A DNA stretch of 64,000 nt from the NCBI RefSeq assembly GCF_001584725.1, contig NZ_CP014606.1:992001-1056000 (forward strand), written 5' to 3'. The notes beneath the pieces were generated by a model. That model saw only the letters and a program-made list of their open reading frames with translations, searched no databases and was not told the origin of the DNA. This DNA is from an endosymbiont 'TC1' of Trimyema compressum. Lineage in GTDB: Bacteria > Bacillota > TC1. Below are positions 1 to 10,031 of the stretch, piece by piece. Position 1 is the stretch's first letter. Each line of letters starts with the position of its first letter. The translations under genes and the position numbers were made by a program.

Positions 1-838
1 AGGCTGTTCCATTTTTAATTTTATCTTTAAGAGTATTAATAATTGAATGCTCAGGAGCAATAACCATATAGGTTGCACCAAATAATGTATCTGCTCTCAT
101 TGTAAATACTTTCAAGGATTCATCAGTACCCTCAATTTTAAAATCAACTTCACAACCATAGGAACGACCAATCCAATTTTTTTGTTGTGTTTTTACACGC
201 TCAATATAGTCAACATCATCTAAATCATCAATTAAACGATCTGCATAAGCTGTTATTTTAAGCATCCATTGATTTTTAATTTTCTTGACAACTTCATTGC
301 CACAGCGCTCACATCCTCCATTGACAACTTCTTCATTGGCTAAACCAACTTTACAATTGGGGCACCAGTTAATTGGAAATTCTTTTTTATAGGCTAAGCC
401 TTTTTTAAACATTTGAATAAAAATCCATTGTGTCCATTTATAGTACTCTGGATCTGTTGTATCTATTTCCTTCGACCAGTCAAAAGAAAATCCTAAAGCT
501 TGCAATTGTTTTTTAAAACGAGCAATATTTTGAATTGTCACTTCTCTTGGATGCATTTTATTTTGAATTGCAAAGTTCTCTGTAGGTAGCCCAAAGGCAT
601 CCCAGCCCATTGGAAACAGCACATTATAGTCCTGTAATCTTCTTTTTCTCGCCACAATATCCAAGGCCGTATAAGGTCTTGGATGACCTACATGAAGGCC
701 TTTACCAGAAGGATATGGAAACTCAACCAAAGGGTAAAGCTTTGGTTTATCACTCTGATCCTCAGCCTGAAAAACGCCTTTTTCTTCCCAGATATTCTGC
801 CATTTTTTTTCAATTTCATTTGGATTATATTGTTTCAA
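1..838 (-). CDS. leuS: Leucyl-tRNA synthetase, N-terminal part (runs off window)
   Basis: Charges tRNA-Leu in the cytoplasm. The minus-strand frame stays open from a TTG at 836-838 to the window edge, giving about 279 residues. It reads like the class I LeuRS start: an early [13 protein letters not shown], the [18 protein letters not shown] block holding the HIGH-like signature GHPR, then the zinc-finger-like pair WCPNCKVGL and CERCGNEVV in the editing-domain approach. The TTG start is chosen because AGGAGGT lies about 10 bases upstream and no ATG precedes the conserved N-terminus. No frameshift is seen. A terminator hairpin at 957-1000 separates it from the upstream gene. Identity is confident from the motifs; the C-terminal half is outside the window. 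Confidence 0.93.
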   Translation of the reverse strand, partial: MKQYNPNEIEKKWQNIWEEKGVFQAEDQSDKPKLYPLVEFPYPSGKGLHVGHPRPYTALDIVARKRRLQDYNVLFPMGWDAFGLPTENFAIQNKMHPREVTIQNIARFKKQLQALGFSFDWSKEIDTTDPEYYKWTQWIFIQMFKKGLAYKKEFPINWCPNCKVGLANEEVVNGGCERCGNEVVKKIKNQWMLKITAYADRLIDDLDDVDYIERVKTQQKNWIGRSYGCEVDFKIEGTDESLKVFTMRADTLFGATYMVIAPEHSIINTLKDKIKNGTA

Positions 839-956
839 ATCTACCTACCTCCTAATTGTTACATTCTACCAAATTTTATGCTCTTTTACAATGGGGCTCT
901 AACCATTAAACCCCTTATGCAGCTGATAAAAATTAGCTTTGTGTGTATTTAATAAT

Positions 957-1000
957 AAATAAAACGAGGATAATACAATTTATTATCCTCGTTTTATTAA
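957..1000 (-). terminator. Intrinsic terminator after the EIIC-type gene
   Basis: Near-perfect inverted repeat with arms AATAAAACGAGGATAAT and ATTATCCTCGTTTTATT. It lies between the stop of the broken membrane protein at 1051 and leuS, so it ends minus-strand transcription of the former. Confidence 0.8.
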
Positions 1001-1050
1001 ATAATATAAATGTGATACTATTTATTCCTCTAATTTTAAATCTCCATCTT

Positions 1051-2074
1051 TTATCCAGCCTTTTTTCTAAAAAGAAAACCTACAAGACCAATTAGTAACA
1101 ATGGTATAAGAAACTGAATTGCTAAGATTTTAGGTATGGATTCCACCCACCCCATTACATCAATAGTGGCCAATTTGACCAACTAAACCACTGCTTCCCA
1201 TGCCTGCTCCAATAGAACTAGTTTCCATTTTAAAAACCAGAATAGAAATAGGGCCTAAAATACCATCTAAAATTAAATTAGGCAACCAAATAATTGTCTT
1301 TTTAAGAATATTACCCATCTGTAATTTAGGCGTGCCAATACCATGAGTCATAAAACTTGAAATACCATTGTCTCTGTAGCCTAAAATTGCAAAACCCATC
1401 ATTTGAACAGCAACAACCTGTTAAGGCAGCGCCTGCAGCAAGACCATTAATTCCTAAAGCAATTGATAATGCTGCACTACTGGTTGGTAAAACCATAATA
1501 ATCCCCATAATAACTGCTAAAAGGATACCAGTAGGAATAGGTTGAAGTTCAGCTGCTCCATTAATACAGCTACCTAAAAATGTCATAAAAGCACCAATAG
1601 GAGGCGCTATTAAATAAGCGGTTAATGCTCCCGTTAAAATTGTTACAAAAGGTACTACAATTAAATCTAATTTAGTTTTTCCATTTACTAGACGACCTAT
1701 TAGGATACCCACTGTAGCTGCTACAATAGCACCTACAGGCTCATTGGATTTTAATATAGCCGTGTTTTTTTGCGCACACCGCTGTCGATAACTACAGCCC
1801 CAGCTCCAAAGGCTTCTGTAACAATAGAACTGTAAAGGACAAGTGGCGGTGCTTTTAATTCGTAAGCTACACCTACACCAATAGCTGATCCTAAGAATAA
1901 ACCAGCAACCATACCTATTTCATTTAATATTGGCAAACTAAATAATAGAGCCAGTTGTTTAAGAATTAAACCTGTTACTAGAGTAGCAAATAAACCATAC
2001 GCCATACCATTTAGAATTTTAATAAAAAAATTTCTAGCTTTTATCGCCTGGTTCTTTAATCGGTTTTGAGTCAT
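1051..2074 (-). pseudogene. EIIC-type (PTS_EIIC_2 family) membrane protein, frameshifted
   Basis: Polytopic membrane protein resembling the PTS_EIIC_2 family, which has glycine-rich helices and runs of ILGPIS and GAGMGSSG type; real substrates of this family are poorly known. Reading starts at ATG 2074 with GGAAGG upstream (MTQNRLKNQAIKARNFF), runs to about 1755, continues in another frame to about 1410, then a third frame to about 1165, and ends in the first stop at 1051 after FLFRKKAG. Joined, the pieces give roughly 340 residues, a normal length for the family, so the gene looks complete but broken at three points. Several hydrophobic segments can be seen. No PTS phosphorylation partner is encoded beside it. 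Function is family-level only. Confidence 0.65.
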
Positions 2075-2131
2075 TTTCACCTTCCATAAAAAAGTTTAAT
2101 ACTTTTCTTTATAGATGTTTGTTTTAAAATA

Positions 2132-2206
2132 TGGCTGGGGTAGCTGGATTCGAACCAACGCATGCCGGAACCAAAAACCGGTGCCTTACCACTTGGCCAT
2201 ACCCCA
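2132..2206 (-). tRNA. tRNA-Gln (anticodon TTG)
   Basis: Minus-strand cloverleaf with 7-bp acceptor TGGGGTA/TACCCCA, encoded CCA end, GGTTCGAATCC T-arm, and anticodon loop TTTTGGT giving TTG at positions 34-36. First of six tightly packed minus-strand tRNA genes. Confidence 0.93.
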
Positions 2207-2211
2207 GCGTT

Positions 2212-2296
2212 TGGTGGGGAGAGCAGGATTCGAACCTGCGAAGTCGTCGACAGCAGATTTACAGTCTGCCCCCTTTAGCCTCTCGGGAATCTCCCC
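2212..2296 (-). tRNA. tRNA-Tyr (anticodon GTA)
   Basis: Minus-strand class II tRNA with a long variable arm (GTCGTCGACGAC-like) and anticodon stem-loop AGACTGTAAATCT that presents GTA. Acceptor GGGGAGA pairs with TCTCCCC and the CCA is encoded. Confidence 0.93.
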
Positions 2297-2303
2297 AAAT
2301 AAA

Positions 2304-2379
2304 TGGAGCTGGTGATGGGACTTGAACCCGCAACCTGCTGATTACAAATCAGCTGCTCTGCCAATTGAGCTACACCAGC
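2304..2379 (-). tRNA. tRNA-Thr (anticodon TGT)
   Basis: Minus-strand cloverleaf with acceptor GCTGGTG/CACCAGC, encoded CCA and anticodon loop in GATTTGTAATC giving TGT. Confidence 0.93.
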
Positions 2380-2384
2380 TTACA

Positions 2385-2460
2385 TGGCGACCCCGATCGG
2401 ATTTGAACCGACGATCTCCTGCGTGACAGGCAGGCGTGATAACCGCTACACCACGGGGCC
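2385..2460 (-). tRNA. tRNA-Asp (anticodon GTC)
   Basis: Minus-strand cloverleaf with acceptor GGCCCCG/CGGGGTC, encoded CCA and anticodon loop CTGTCAC giving GTC. Confidence 0.93.
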
Positions 2461-2467
2461 TAGATGT

Positions 2468-2542
2468 TGGTGACCCGTAGGGGAATCGAACCCCTGATAC
2501 CGCCGTGAAAGGGCGGTGTCTTAACCGCTTGACCAACGGGCC
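2468..2542 (-). tRNA. tRNA-Glu (anticodon TTC)
   Basis: Minus-strand cloverleaf with acceptor GGCCCGT/ACGGGTC, encoded CCA and anticodon loop CTTTCAC giving TTC. Confidence 0.93.
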
Positions 2543-2571
2543 ATCTAGAATATTAATTTAATAAAAATTAC

Positions 2572-2648
2572 TGGTCGGGGCGGAGGGATTTGAACCCCCG
2601 ACCCTCTGGTCCCAAACCAGATACGCTACCAAACTGCGCTACGCCCCG
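2572..2648 (-). tRNA. tRNA-Pro (anticodon TGG)
   Basis: Minus-strand cloverleaf with acceptor CGGGGCG/CGCCCCG, encoded CCA and anticodon arm CTGGTTTGGGACCAG giving TGG. It is the promoter-proximal member of the cluster. Confidence 0.93.
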
Positions 2649-2757
2649 AACCTGAACGCAAGAATAATTATATCATAATGCAATTAAATGTCAATGGCTT
2701 TTTAAAAATATTATCATTCCTTTTTATTTTTATTTAACGGCATTACTTCCAGTTTTT

Positions 2758-3038
2758 CTAAAGCTCTCTGATCCCCAGATTTTTTAGTATTTCAGAAGCA
2801 AGCCTGCCAACTTTTTCAATCGACAATCCATATAATAACACATTATAGTCTAGTTTTGCAATAGCTTTTTCACCATTTAAATCACCTTTATAACTGCTTC
2901 ACCTGATGCTGTAGTCTCTTGCACAATTCCATTAAAAACCTCTTCTACAAAGGCTTTCCAGCCATTAGCATTCAATGGTTTTTCCAAAGAAATAGTAACC
3001 GATGCTGCATAAGCGGTTAACGCTGCTTCGCTATCCAT
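2758..3038 (-). pseudogene. Small conserved-looking protein of the methyl-transfer island, frameshifted
   Basis: Starts at ATG 3038 (MDSEAALTAYAASVTISLEK) with AGGAGG eight bases upstream, overlapping the end of the CobW-like gene by eight bases, so the two are translationally coupled. After about 50 residues (GEAVIK) the frame must shift at a short A run near 2886 to continue GDLNGEKAIAKLDYNVLL and end at 2758, giving about 93 residues. I do not recognise the family. The mix of a short beta-like segment and a predicted C-terminal helix, plus its place right behind a CobW-like GTPase and RACo, suggests an accessory role in corrinoid or metal handling; that is inference from position only. Confidence 0.5.
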
Positions 3039-3626
3039 TGAGAACCTCCTCATAATGAGCCATAATTGATTCTTCCTTATCAGTAGCCATTTTAATAACT
3101 TTTTTGTCAGGAAAATCAGCTTGAATATCATTTATTATATTCTGAACTTCTTGTTCAGATGCTGAATCAATTTTATTCATAATTAACAAGTCTCCTGTTT
3201 TTATCTGATTGAACAAAAGTTCGCCAATTACTTGTTTTAAAATAAACCATCGAGTTACATCAATTAATGTTATTATTTTTAAATCCATACCTTCTGGTGC
3301 AAATTTTAAAATATCTTGCAAAAACTTTTCAGGTCGGGCAATGCCTGATACCTCTAGAAGAATATCTTGAACATCGTATTTTGTGCCAACAACTTTCAGT
3401 AAGGGAATTTAAATTACCCATTTGTCCACAAATACAGCCCCAAAAAATTTCATAAACATCTGTATCCAGTTATCTCATTAAGCTTCCATCAATGCCAACA
3501 TCCCCAACATCATTAACAATTAACATTATTTTTTATGTTCTTCCATTACCATTTTTTTGCCAATGTCGTTACTAAAGTAGTTTTTCCAGATCCTAAAAAA
3601 CCACTAAAAAGATAGAGTTTAATCAT
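3031..3626 (-). pseudogene. CobW-like G3E GTPase, frameshifted
   Basis: P-loop GTPase of the CobW/UreG-like G3E group, whose members insert metals or cofactors into partner enzymes. The start ATG at 3626 has a GAGGAG site. The N-terminus carries Walker A GFLGSGKTT, followed by the LIVNDVGDVGIDG region in a shifted frame, and the last 96 residues hold the guanine-specificity motif NKID. Frame changes are needed near 3530, 3410 and 3320. At about 190 residues the protein is much shorter than full CobW proteins (about 320) and lacks the CobW C-terminal domain and a clear CXCC metal motif. It sits between the RACo-type activator and the small protein, so its job is probably servicing the corrinoid system. 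Confidence 0.65.
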
Positions 3627-3639
3627 GCTCCTCCTCATT

Positions 3640-5420
3640 TTAAGGAAATTGAATTGCCCTCATAAAAACTTCTTGAAAGTCTTTTTTCATTGCAATATCT
3701 AAGAAATTTATTTTTTTGGCAATTTTTTTCTCCTTCCAAAACCCCTTCTGTAAAAAGAAGTTTTCTAGCCCCTAAACCAGCAGAATTACCAGCAATCTTT
3801 ATTTGTTCTGCTTTAACAGATTTAGGAAACAAACCAATTGTAATGGCACTATTTTTATCAATATATGAACCAAAAGCACCAGCTAAAACAACAGATTGAA
3901 TCTCTTTTCCCTTGACACCTAGGGTCTCTTTTAAAAGAGTAATCGCCGCTAATATTCCTGCTTTTGCTAACTGCATTTGCCTTACATCATTCTTGCTGAT
4001 ATAAATTGCCTCTCCTAACTTATTTTCTTCTGGAAAACTCAATACAAAGCCTTGGTCAGTTATTCTTCTGCGAATATCTTCTTTCAAAAAAGTAGCTTCT
4101 TCAGCTTTAATTAAAGAGCTGCCTTTACTTAACACGCCCTCCTTTAACATAACGGCAATGGCATCCACTAGCCCAGAACCGCAGATGCCTTCAGGAGCAG
4201 TTTCACCAATAACGCTAACATTCAATCGATTATTCTCAACAAATACCTTTTCAATAGCACCCTTAATACCTCGCATACCCCATAGAATTTCAGCGCCCTC
4301 AAAAGCAGGGCCCGCTGCTGACGTTGTTAAAAAACCAACTTTTTTAGAACCTAAGACAATTTCCCCATTAGTCCCTATATCAACGAGTAAATTAATATCT
4401 TTATTCTTTAAAAATTGGGTATCTAAGACTGCCGCTACTGTATCACCACCCACTACTTTTTGTCCAGCTATACAAGGCGCTATCCTTAAAAGGCCTTTTG
4501 GATGAATATTCACATGGAGAGATTCTGCCCTTACTAAAGGTGGATATTTAAATACGCCCCGATAAGGAACCTTAGCTAAACACTCAGGTGAAACACCTAA
4601 AAGCAAACGGCTCATAGTACTATTCCCAACAAGGGTACATTCATAAATTGATTCTTTCTTTATACCACTTTCACTTTCTAAAATTTCAATAAGTTCATTT
4701 ATAGTATTAACAATTTTTCTTGAAGTAAAGAAAGTCCATGCTTATTTTCCAATGTATAGCTAATTCTTGAAATTACATCTGCGCCAAACTCCTTTTGTTG
4801 ATTTTCTTTTGAAACTACTGCTATATATTCTCCGGTTTTCAAATCAATTAAAGAACCTACCACAGAGGTAGTCCTTATATCAAAAGCGATGCCATATAGA
4901 ATATTTGCTGTATTTCCCTCTTCTAAAGCAATAATCCTATCCCCAGAAGTTACAATTGTAATTTCACTAGTTCCATATTCTCTAGAAACTTTACTCAAAG
5001 CTTTCAGAGTTTCTATATCCATAGTTACATAGAAATTGTGATCCTATAAAACATTGACAAGTTGCTTTTGAAGACTTTTTCAATTTTCTTCATAAGCCTT
5101 TAAAGAAAATACAGTTTTAACTACATTGGCCTCACTGTCTTTTAAAACCTCTTTAGTTTTGTGTAAATTACTTTTTTATCCAATGTTTTCACTTTCTTCA
5201 AAACCTGTACTTCTATTGCTTCCGACACTCTATATTTACAGGCTAATTGCTTTTCCCAAGGTGCCTCTAAGCCAAGAGACCGTACTAAAATCTTACATTT
5301 ATGACATGACCCCGCCACCACATGGATAATCCGTAGGAATATTAGCTGCTTTTAAAACTTTTTTTAATACAGTATCCTCCATAGATTCCACTGTAATATT
5401 TTCTAAGGGGAAACAGATTG
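3640..5420 (-). pseudogene. RACo-type reductive activator of corrinoid proteins, multiply frameshifted
   Basis: ATP-dependent activator that reduces inactive Co(II) corrinoid protein to Co(I). An N-terminal plant-type 2Fe-2S domain can be read near 5310 in two frames (CGGGG, then SCHKCKI and a later LACKYR cysteine). The middle (5022-4699) and the large C-terminal ASKHA/DUF4445 ATPase part (4615 onward) follow, with LLVDIGTNGEIVLG, AAGPAFEGAEI, GICGSGLVDA and LAGAFGSYID. The natural end is DFQEVFMRAIQFP with stop at 3640, reached only by adding one A to the A7 run at 3723-3729. At least four more frame changes lie between 5420 and 4620. The N-terminal start is unresolved. It belongs to the methyl-transfer operon and is not functional as read. 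Confidence 0.8.
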
Positions 5421-5431
5421 ATTAACTTTGA

Positions 5432-6444
5432 TTATTTTAATGTACCTTTTACACAATGTTTCCCTACAACTCTCTCAAGTGTCTCTGCTCTAAGCTTACC
5501 TTTAATTAAAACAACATGACCTTCAGGACATAAGTAATAATTCAATCCTAAAGACTGGTTACGCATTTTCTCAAGAGACGTTTTTTCAAACAAAAACTTT
5601 CTTAAATAATTTCTTTTATGTTTTCTCTTAATTTCCAAAATTTTAATATTAGCTCGCATTTCTATTTTAGTTAAAAGAATGCAATAATCTAGAATTTGAA
5701 AGACTTCCCTATGAGGGACTCTGCTATCTTTTATTAAAATTATATGTCCTAAAACATCTGAATTCACCTGAATTTCTGAAGCAAACCATTCAATATGCCT
5801 ATTTTCCTTATTGATATAGTATGCTTGAGCTGTTGTGTAGTAGCCAGCTTGGAGAGGTTTTTTCCATAATCCAACTTGATAAGGAAATGCTTCTTCCTGG
5901 TAAGGAGCGGCATAGTAATCGTCACTAATAGTAATAATAGTTTTTAATCCCGTCCACTTATAAACAGATTCAGCCATACCTTGAAAACCATGGCTCATAA
6001 ATGAATCACTAATCTCTTCTTGAATTTGACTAATATTTTTTATTTCCTTAGTTTCTTTCGTCATTAAATTTGATTCAATAAAATTTGCAATTTCTGTATA
6101 AACAGCATAATTTGGCAAATTAATAATGGGAAATTTATAGCGATTGGCCTCCTCCTCTAAAATAGGAGGTAATTTACCATCAAAAAAATATAGTTTCATT
6201 GCCAAACAGGCAACATTCTTTTCTTTTAAATCCTTAATAATTGTTTTTTGTCGTTCTATATCATGGGCTAAAAATAACCTGAGGTTAATACCATTTCATG
6301 GCCTTTTAAATAATGATGACCATTAAGGGTATCCATTATAGCTACAGATTTCACTACAGCATCATAACTATTTTTATCGGCAGTTAAAAATTTTGATTCT
6401 GACAAAAATTTACAACTAAGCAACTCCTCTAATCTAAGCTCCAT
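5432..6444 (-). pseudogene. PucR-like regulator N-terminal part, truncated and frameshifted
   Basis: Starts at ATG 6444 (MELRLEELLSC) with AAGGGG upstream. The first 55 residues match the PucR N-terminal ligand domain pattern, ending in HEMVLTSGYF. One T is missing in the five-base run at 6270-6274; after restoring it the frame continues AHDIERQKTIIKDLKEKNV and then 257 clean residues to the stop at 5432. The total is about 337 residues, while PucR family regulators are usually about 500 and end in a helix-turn-helix. That DNA-binding end is absent here and the RACo gene begins at once. Either the C-terminus was deleted or this is a ligand-sensing stub. PucR family members respond to purines or amines; the ligand here is unknown. 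Confidence 0.6.
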
Positions 6445-6467
6445 TCTCGTCATCCCCTTCCCAAATA

Positions 6468-6526
6468 TGAAAAAAGGAGGATTTATGCTCAAGCTAGTTT
6501 AACTCTACCTCTGACAAATCCTCCCT
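6468..6526 (-). terminator. Intrinsic terminator after mtmB-like gene
   Basis: Arms AAGGGAGGATTTG and AAATCCTCCTTTTTT on the minus strand, followed by a U run, directly after the mtmB-like stop at 6547. The loop is long (about 27 bases). It implies that the PucR-like gene has its own promoter or depends on readthrough. Confidence 0.65.
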
Positions 6527-6546
6527 TATTCTTTATTATTGCATAT

Positions 6547-7993
6547 TTAACATAGGAAGCATACCATTTCTCCATACACTTTATTTAAAGGCATTCCTAA
6601 GTCCATTAATTCATTTTTTACTTTATTGTAGATTGCTTTATACTCAGGTGATGGCTCCATTTTCTTTAAGTCAAAGCATTCTTGAACGGACTTGCCTTTT
6701 GGGTGGTGCCAACAATTGCTCTTCATATTTAGGTAGTACTTTCTTCATAATTTCATTAGCTTGTTTTCTAGTCATACCTTGCTGAAGATTTAAATGTTTC
6801 TCCACACCAACACGCTTCTAAAGGCGTAATATAGAGTCTGTATAACGGCCACCTGCGGAACGATGCTGTGTTGTTTTAGAAGCACCCTGATACACAGTGA
6901 TTCATTAGGCCCATTGCTGCTTCATATAAGAACATTTCAGTACATGGTCAGCGGTCTCATTAACAATCTTATTTCTCATAAACCCTGTATTTCTACTTAC
7001 TGCCTGAATTGCTACACTGTTTGCCAAAATTGCTTTTCTACCACAGTTACCAAATAATTGAATATCATAGAAATAAGAACTTGTGTAATCTTGCCTGTAA
7101 AATAGTTGGTAACAACAAGTCTGTAGCAATATTAGCTAAAATAGTACCTTCTGGTGGACCTGCATAACTACCAATGTAAGAAAAGCCTCCTGCTCTAATT
7201 TTATGCCCATTATTTAAACCATGAATAATTCTATGGAAATTACTGAAAGTACATTTAAGCTCAACTGGTGTTAGAGACATAGTAACATTGCCTTTTCCTG
7301 CAAGTCTGGCCAGCGCCTCCTAAATGCCCAAACTCAGTACAAGCCCCTGCAACTCCATTACAAGCCCCTGCAACTCCAGTACAAGCCATTCCAAGGTCTA
7401 CCCGCTCTCCAAAGTGCTTCTTGTTTAAGCTTTGATTCATAATCTCCCATTAATGTTTCGTAGGGTGTACCTGCTCTAATAGTTCTACCAAAAACCGTTG
7501 TTAAAGTAGGCCCGTGCAGGACATCAACTAACTTATTGTATTTAACAATACCCTCGACTAAAGGCATATACAAATCTTCTGAGCAAGCAATCCCTAAAGA
7601 TACGCATAAAAGAGGTTCAATAGGATCTTCTGGTTTTCTAGGATGCATAACAACCTGATCTTGACCTTCTCCTAAAATATTCACTTTTTGATAATCCCGA
7701 ATACACTCTAAAAGCTCACTTTCGTCAATTTTAATAATTCTCTCAGTATCTTCACAAAGTATTCCCAGTTCCAAAGTCAACTCCCAGCCAGCTTTAAAGA
7801 AACGATCTGCCAAACTATCATCACAGTTAATAGGATTTTCAGGATCATAGGTTTTTTCTAGTCCATGCTCCTTTAATTTGGAACGTATAGCGCCTGGTAC
7901 TACTTTAGTATCCCACTCCTTAACTGTACATAGAGGACCACTATATGCTTTGTCTAAATTATTTAGTAATTTTTGAACTTTAATATCATGCAT
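6547..7993 (-). pseudogene. MtmB-like methylamine:corrinoid methyltransferase homologue without pyrrolysine, frameshifted
   Basis: Family members move a methyl group from a methylamine to a corrinoid protein. ATG 7993 has AGGAGGAT upstream. The first 190 residues are clean and match the MtmB layout: an early KEWDTKV, FFKAGWELTLELGILC, SEDLYMPLVEG and FGRTIRAGTPYETLMGD. The central segment, where archaeal MtmB has pyrrolysine (TAG), reads GACTEFGHLG then GKGNVTMSLTPVEL with no TAG codon. The C-terminus VQECFDLKKMEPSPEY fits the family end. Frame changes are needed near 7320, 7090, 6900, 6780 and 6690. A 21-base tandem duplication at 7338-7379 repeats seven residues. Substrate is unknown; a non-pyrrolysine MtmB homologue probably does not use monomethylamine. 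Confidence 0.7.
7338..7387 (+). repeat. 21-bp tandem duplication in mtmB-like gene
   Basis: Two units of TACAAGCCCCTGCAACTCCA plus one variable base at 7338-7358 and 7359-7379, and the start of a third. The in-frame result repeats a CTGVAGA-type heptad in the protein. Confidence 0.9.
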
Positions 7994-8005
7994 TTCCTTA
8001 TCCTC

Positions 8006-8701
8006 CTAATTTAATTCTGAGTCAACAATGAGTGTATCCTGAGCAACAGGTTTACATTGCTTAATTAACTGCTTACACATTTCTAAAGCATCAAAACCAG
8101 TTCTGGACCAACCATCAGCTTTAATACCCTTAGCAAAATCAGCAGTAACCGGTCCTCCACCCTACTACATAAAAGTACTTATCTCTTGTACCTGAATCAT
8201 CTAAATAGCTTACAATATCCTTTAGATAAGGTAGAGAAGTAGTCAGCAAAGTAGAAATACCAATTATGTCGGCATTAACTTCTTCAGCTTTCTCAATAAA
8301 TGATTTTACTGGCACATCAATACCAATATTATGAACCTCAAATCCATTGACAGATAAAAGAGCTGCTACAATATTTTTACCAATATCATGAACGTCCCCT
8401 TTAGCTTGTCCAATTACTACAGAACCTAATTTTGTTGAAGCAATTTCTTCAGTATTCATAGATTCAAAAATAAGGGCAATGACTTCTGTCATTGTGTCAT
8501 CTGAAACAATTAATTCAGGTAAAAATGCCTCCCCTTCATTGTAGCGTTAATTAACAATATCCATACCCTTTGAAGCACCGTCATTTAAGATTTCAAGGGG
8601 CTTATGCCTGCCGCCATAGCTTCTTTAACCAATGCTTTTCCTTCATCGGTTTCACCTTCAGCAATTGCATAACTGAGTTTCTTTAAAATTTCTTCTTTCA
8701 T
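8006..8701 (-). pseudogene. Cognate corrinoid (cobalamin-binding) protein, broken
   Basis: Carries the corrinoid that accepts the methyl group from the MtmB-like enzyme. ATG 8701 has GGAGGCG upstream. The N-terminal helical cap (EEILKKLSYAIAEGETDEG) is followed by the B12-binding Rossmann domain with the cobalt-ligand motif DVHDIG, then LLSVNGFEVHNIGIDV and the C-terminal GGGPVTADFA. Three lesions are seen: one C short in a C run near 8597, an in-frame TAA between VN and RYNEGE near 8547, and a one-base gain near 8160 inside the GGG loop. Repaired length is about 230 residues, normal for MtmC/MtbC proteins. The gene lies directly upstream of the methyltransferase, the usual order. Confidence 0.8.
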
Positions 8702-8736
8702 AGATAACGCCTCCATTCTTTTTATTCCATAGCCAA

Positions 8737-9018
8737 TTACCCTTGTAATCGTCTAAGTAATTCATTTCTGAGTTAGTCTTCTCCAGGAATAATGCTTTCG
8801 TACATAATATCACCATCAATGCATAATGTAGGAATTGCAGTGACACCTCTTTATTTCATTAATTTTACTGCTGCCTTTTCTTTAATCTTATGCTCAATAA
8901 CTTCAATGTCTCCATCTATTTTTCCGCTCACATCTAAAGCTAGTTCTTTCATATAAGTACAGGGAGCACATCCACCTGAATCCAATGTAAATAATTCTAT
9001 CAATACCTTCTTACTCAT
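8737..9018 (-). pseudogene. Thioredoxin-fold protein with CAPC motif, two in-frame stops
   Basis: Short thioredoxin/glutaredoxin-like protein of about 93 residues. ATG 9018 has GGAGGG upstream. It begins MSKKVLIELFTLDSGGCAPC, with a CAPC redox motif near residue 17, and ends with a cis-proline region AIPTLCIDG. The frame is continuous except for two TAA codons, one before RGVTAIPT (near 8850) and one before LRNELL (near 8770). Both positions would suit glutamine or lysine, so single substitutions killed it. It sits between an MtaA-type gene and the corrinoid protein gene; similar small thioredoxin-like genes occur in methyltransferase operons, possibly to reduce a cysteine zinc site. Its partner is inferred. 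Confidence 0.65.
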
Positions 9019-9029
9019 GAGGACCCTCC

Positions 9030-10031
9030 TTAATCATTTCTATGAACAACATCTGTAATTGCTTTTATATTTTCAGGACTACTGCTATAAGGAATATCAC
9101 AGCCAGGAGCTAAAATAAATCCTGGTCCCTTGCCTTCTTCAATGCATTTTTCAGCAAAAGCAATATTATCCTCAACTTCACCGAAAAGGATGCCTACTGT
9201 CAGTGGTAAATTTCCAGCAAATACCCTTTTCTCTTTTCTAGCTTCTTCTGCTACATAAGCAAAATCTAAGTTCTCATATACGCCAAAGCCATCTGCATTT
9301 ACTTTAGCTAGATTGGGAATAACTCTCGTTGCATTGCCACAAACAAAAATCAATGAGTATCCTCCTGCTTCTCTGATTAAATCAATACTCTTCTGATAAT
9401 ATGGAGCTGCAAATTTACCAAAGAATTGAGGGCTAATTTGAGAGGTCATAGGGTCAACTATAGCAATAATTTCAACCCCTCTTTTTAAATACATTTTTAT
9501 CATCTCTTGGCAAACTTCATCACAAAACTCTAAAATTTCCAACACTCTTTCAGGATCTTTAATCATGGCTGTTATCATATTACTACCCAGTAAATGTAAG
9601 CCCAATGTAAAGGGACCACATACAAGACCTAATACGCCAATATCATCACCATATTCTTTCATAATTCTTTCTGTTGCTTCCAAAACAATAGGTATTCTAC
9701 CATCTTCTTCAGTAATCATCTTTAATTCTGATAGAGGAACCCTATCTAAAATATGATCCTTAACTGCTGGTGGATTTTCATCACTCCACAGCAAACCACA
9801 CCCTAAAGCTTCTACTTCTAGTTGCAAATCAAAGGCAATTGGCAAACCATCTGGATTATACTCTTCTCTAGCTTTTTTAAATCCTTCAAAAATTAAATCT
9901 GCTGACTTTAATAAATCTTCTGCTGTTTCACCAATTAAATAGCCACTATGAACGCCAACGTAAGGTAACCAAGGAATCCGTTCAGGATCCCTATTATTTA
10001 AGGCTTCCATTAAAATAGATTTGTTATTCAT
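9030..10031 (-). CDS. UroD/MtaA-family corrinoid methyltransferase
   Basis: Intact 333-residue member of the uroporphyrinogen decarboxylase/MtaA family, which in methyl-transfer systems moves methyl from corrinoid protein to coenzyme M or another thiol or pterin acceptor. It reads MNNKSILMEALNNRDPERIP at the start, typical for the family. The zinc site of MtaA is H-x-C plus a distant C: here the strand reads LIFVCGNATR, so the cysteine is kept but the histidine position is phenylalanine; a later APGCDIP offers the third ligand. It is one of the few unbroken genes in this island. Acceptor thiol or pterin cannot be told. The loss of the histidine may mean altered zinc binding or a different reaction. 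Confidence 0.75.
   Translation of the reverse strand: MNNKSILMEALNNRDPERIPWLPYVGVHSGYLIGETAEDLLKSADLIFEGFKKAREEYNPDGLPIAFDLQLEVEALGCGLLWSDENPPAVKDHILDRVPLSELKMITEEDGRIPIVLEATERIMKEYGDDIGVLGLVCGPFTLGLHLLGSNMITAMIKDPERVLEILEFCDEVCQEMIKMYLKRGVEIIAIVDPMTSQISPQFFGKFAAPYYQKSIDLIREAGGYSLIFVCGNATRVIPNLAKVNADGFGVYENLDFAYVAEEARKEKRVFAGNLPLTVGILFGEVEDNIAFAEKCIEEGKGPGFILAPGCDIPYSSSPENIKAITDVVHRND

Noticed and set aside
854-956. T-box leader before leuS
   Set aside because: No T-box sequence (TGGNACCGCG-like) or antiterminator is seen in the 100 bases before the start.
1326-1712. Cysteine-rich CCCSND segment as a metal site in the EIIC-type protein
   Set aside because: The cysteine run occurs exactly where the frame shifts, so it is likely out-of-frame sequence.
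2130-2650. CRISPR-like periodic repeats
   Set aside because: The periodic GAACC and GGATTC strings are the T-arms of six tRNA genes. No CRISPR array is seen in the window.
6547-7993. Pyrrolysine codon in the MtmB-like gene
   Set aside because: No in-frame TAG lies in the central segment after the frame is repaired; breaks are single-base shifts, not read-through stops.
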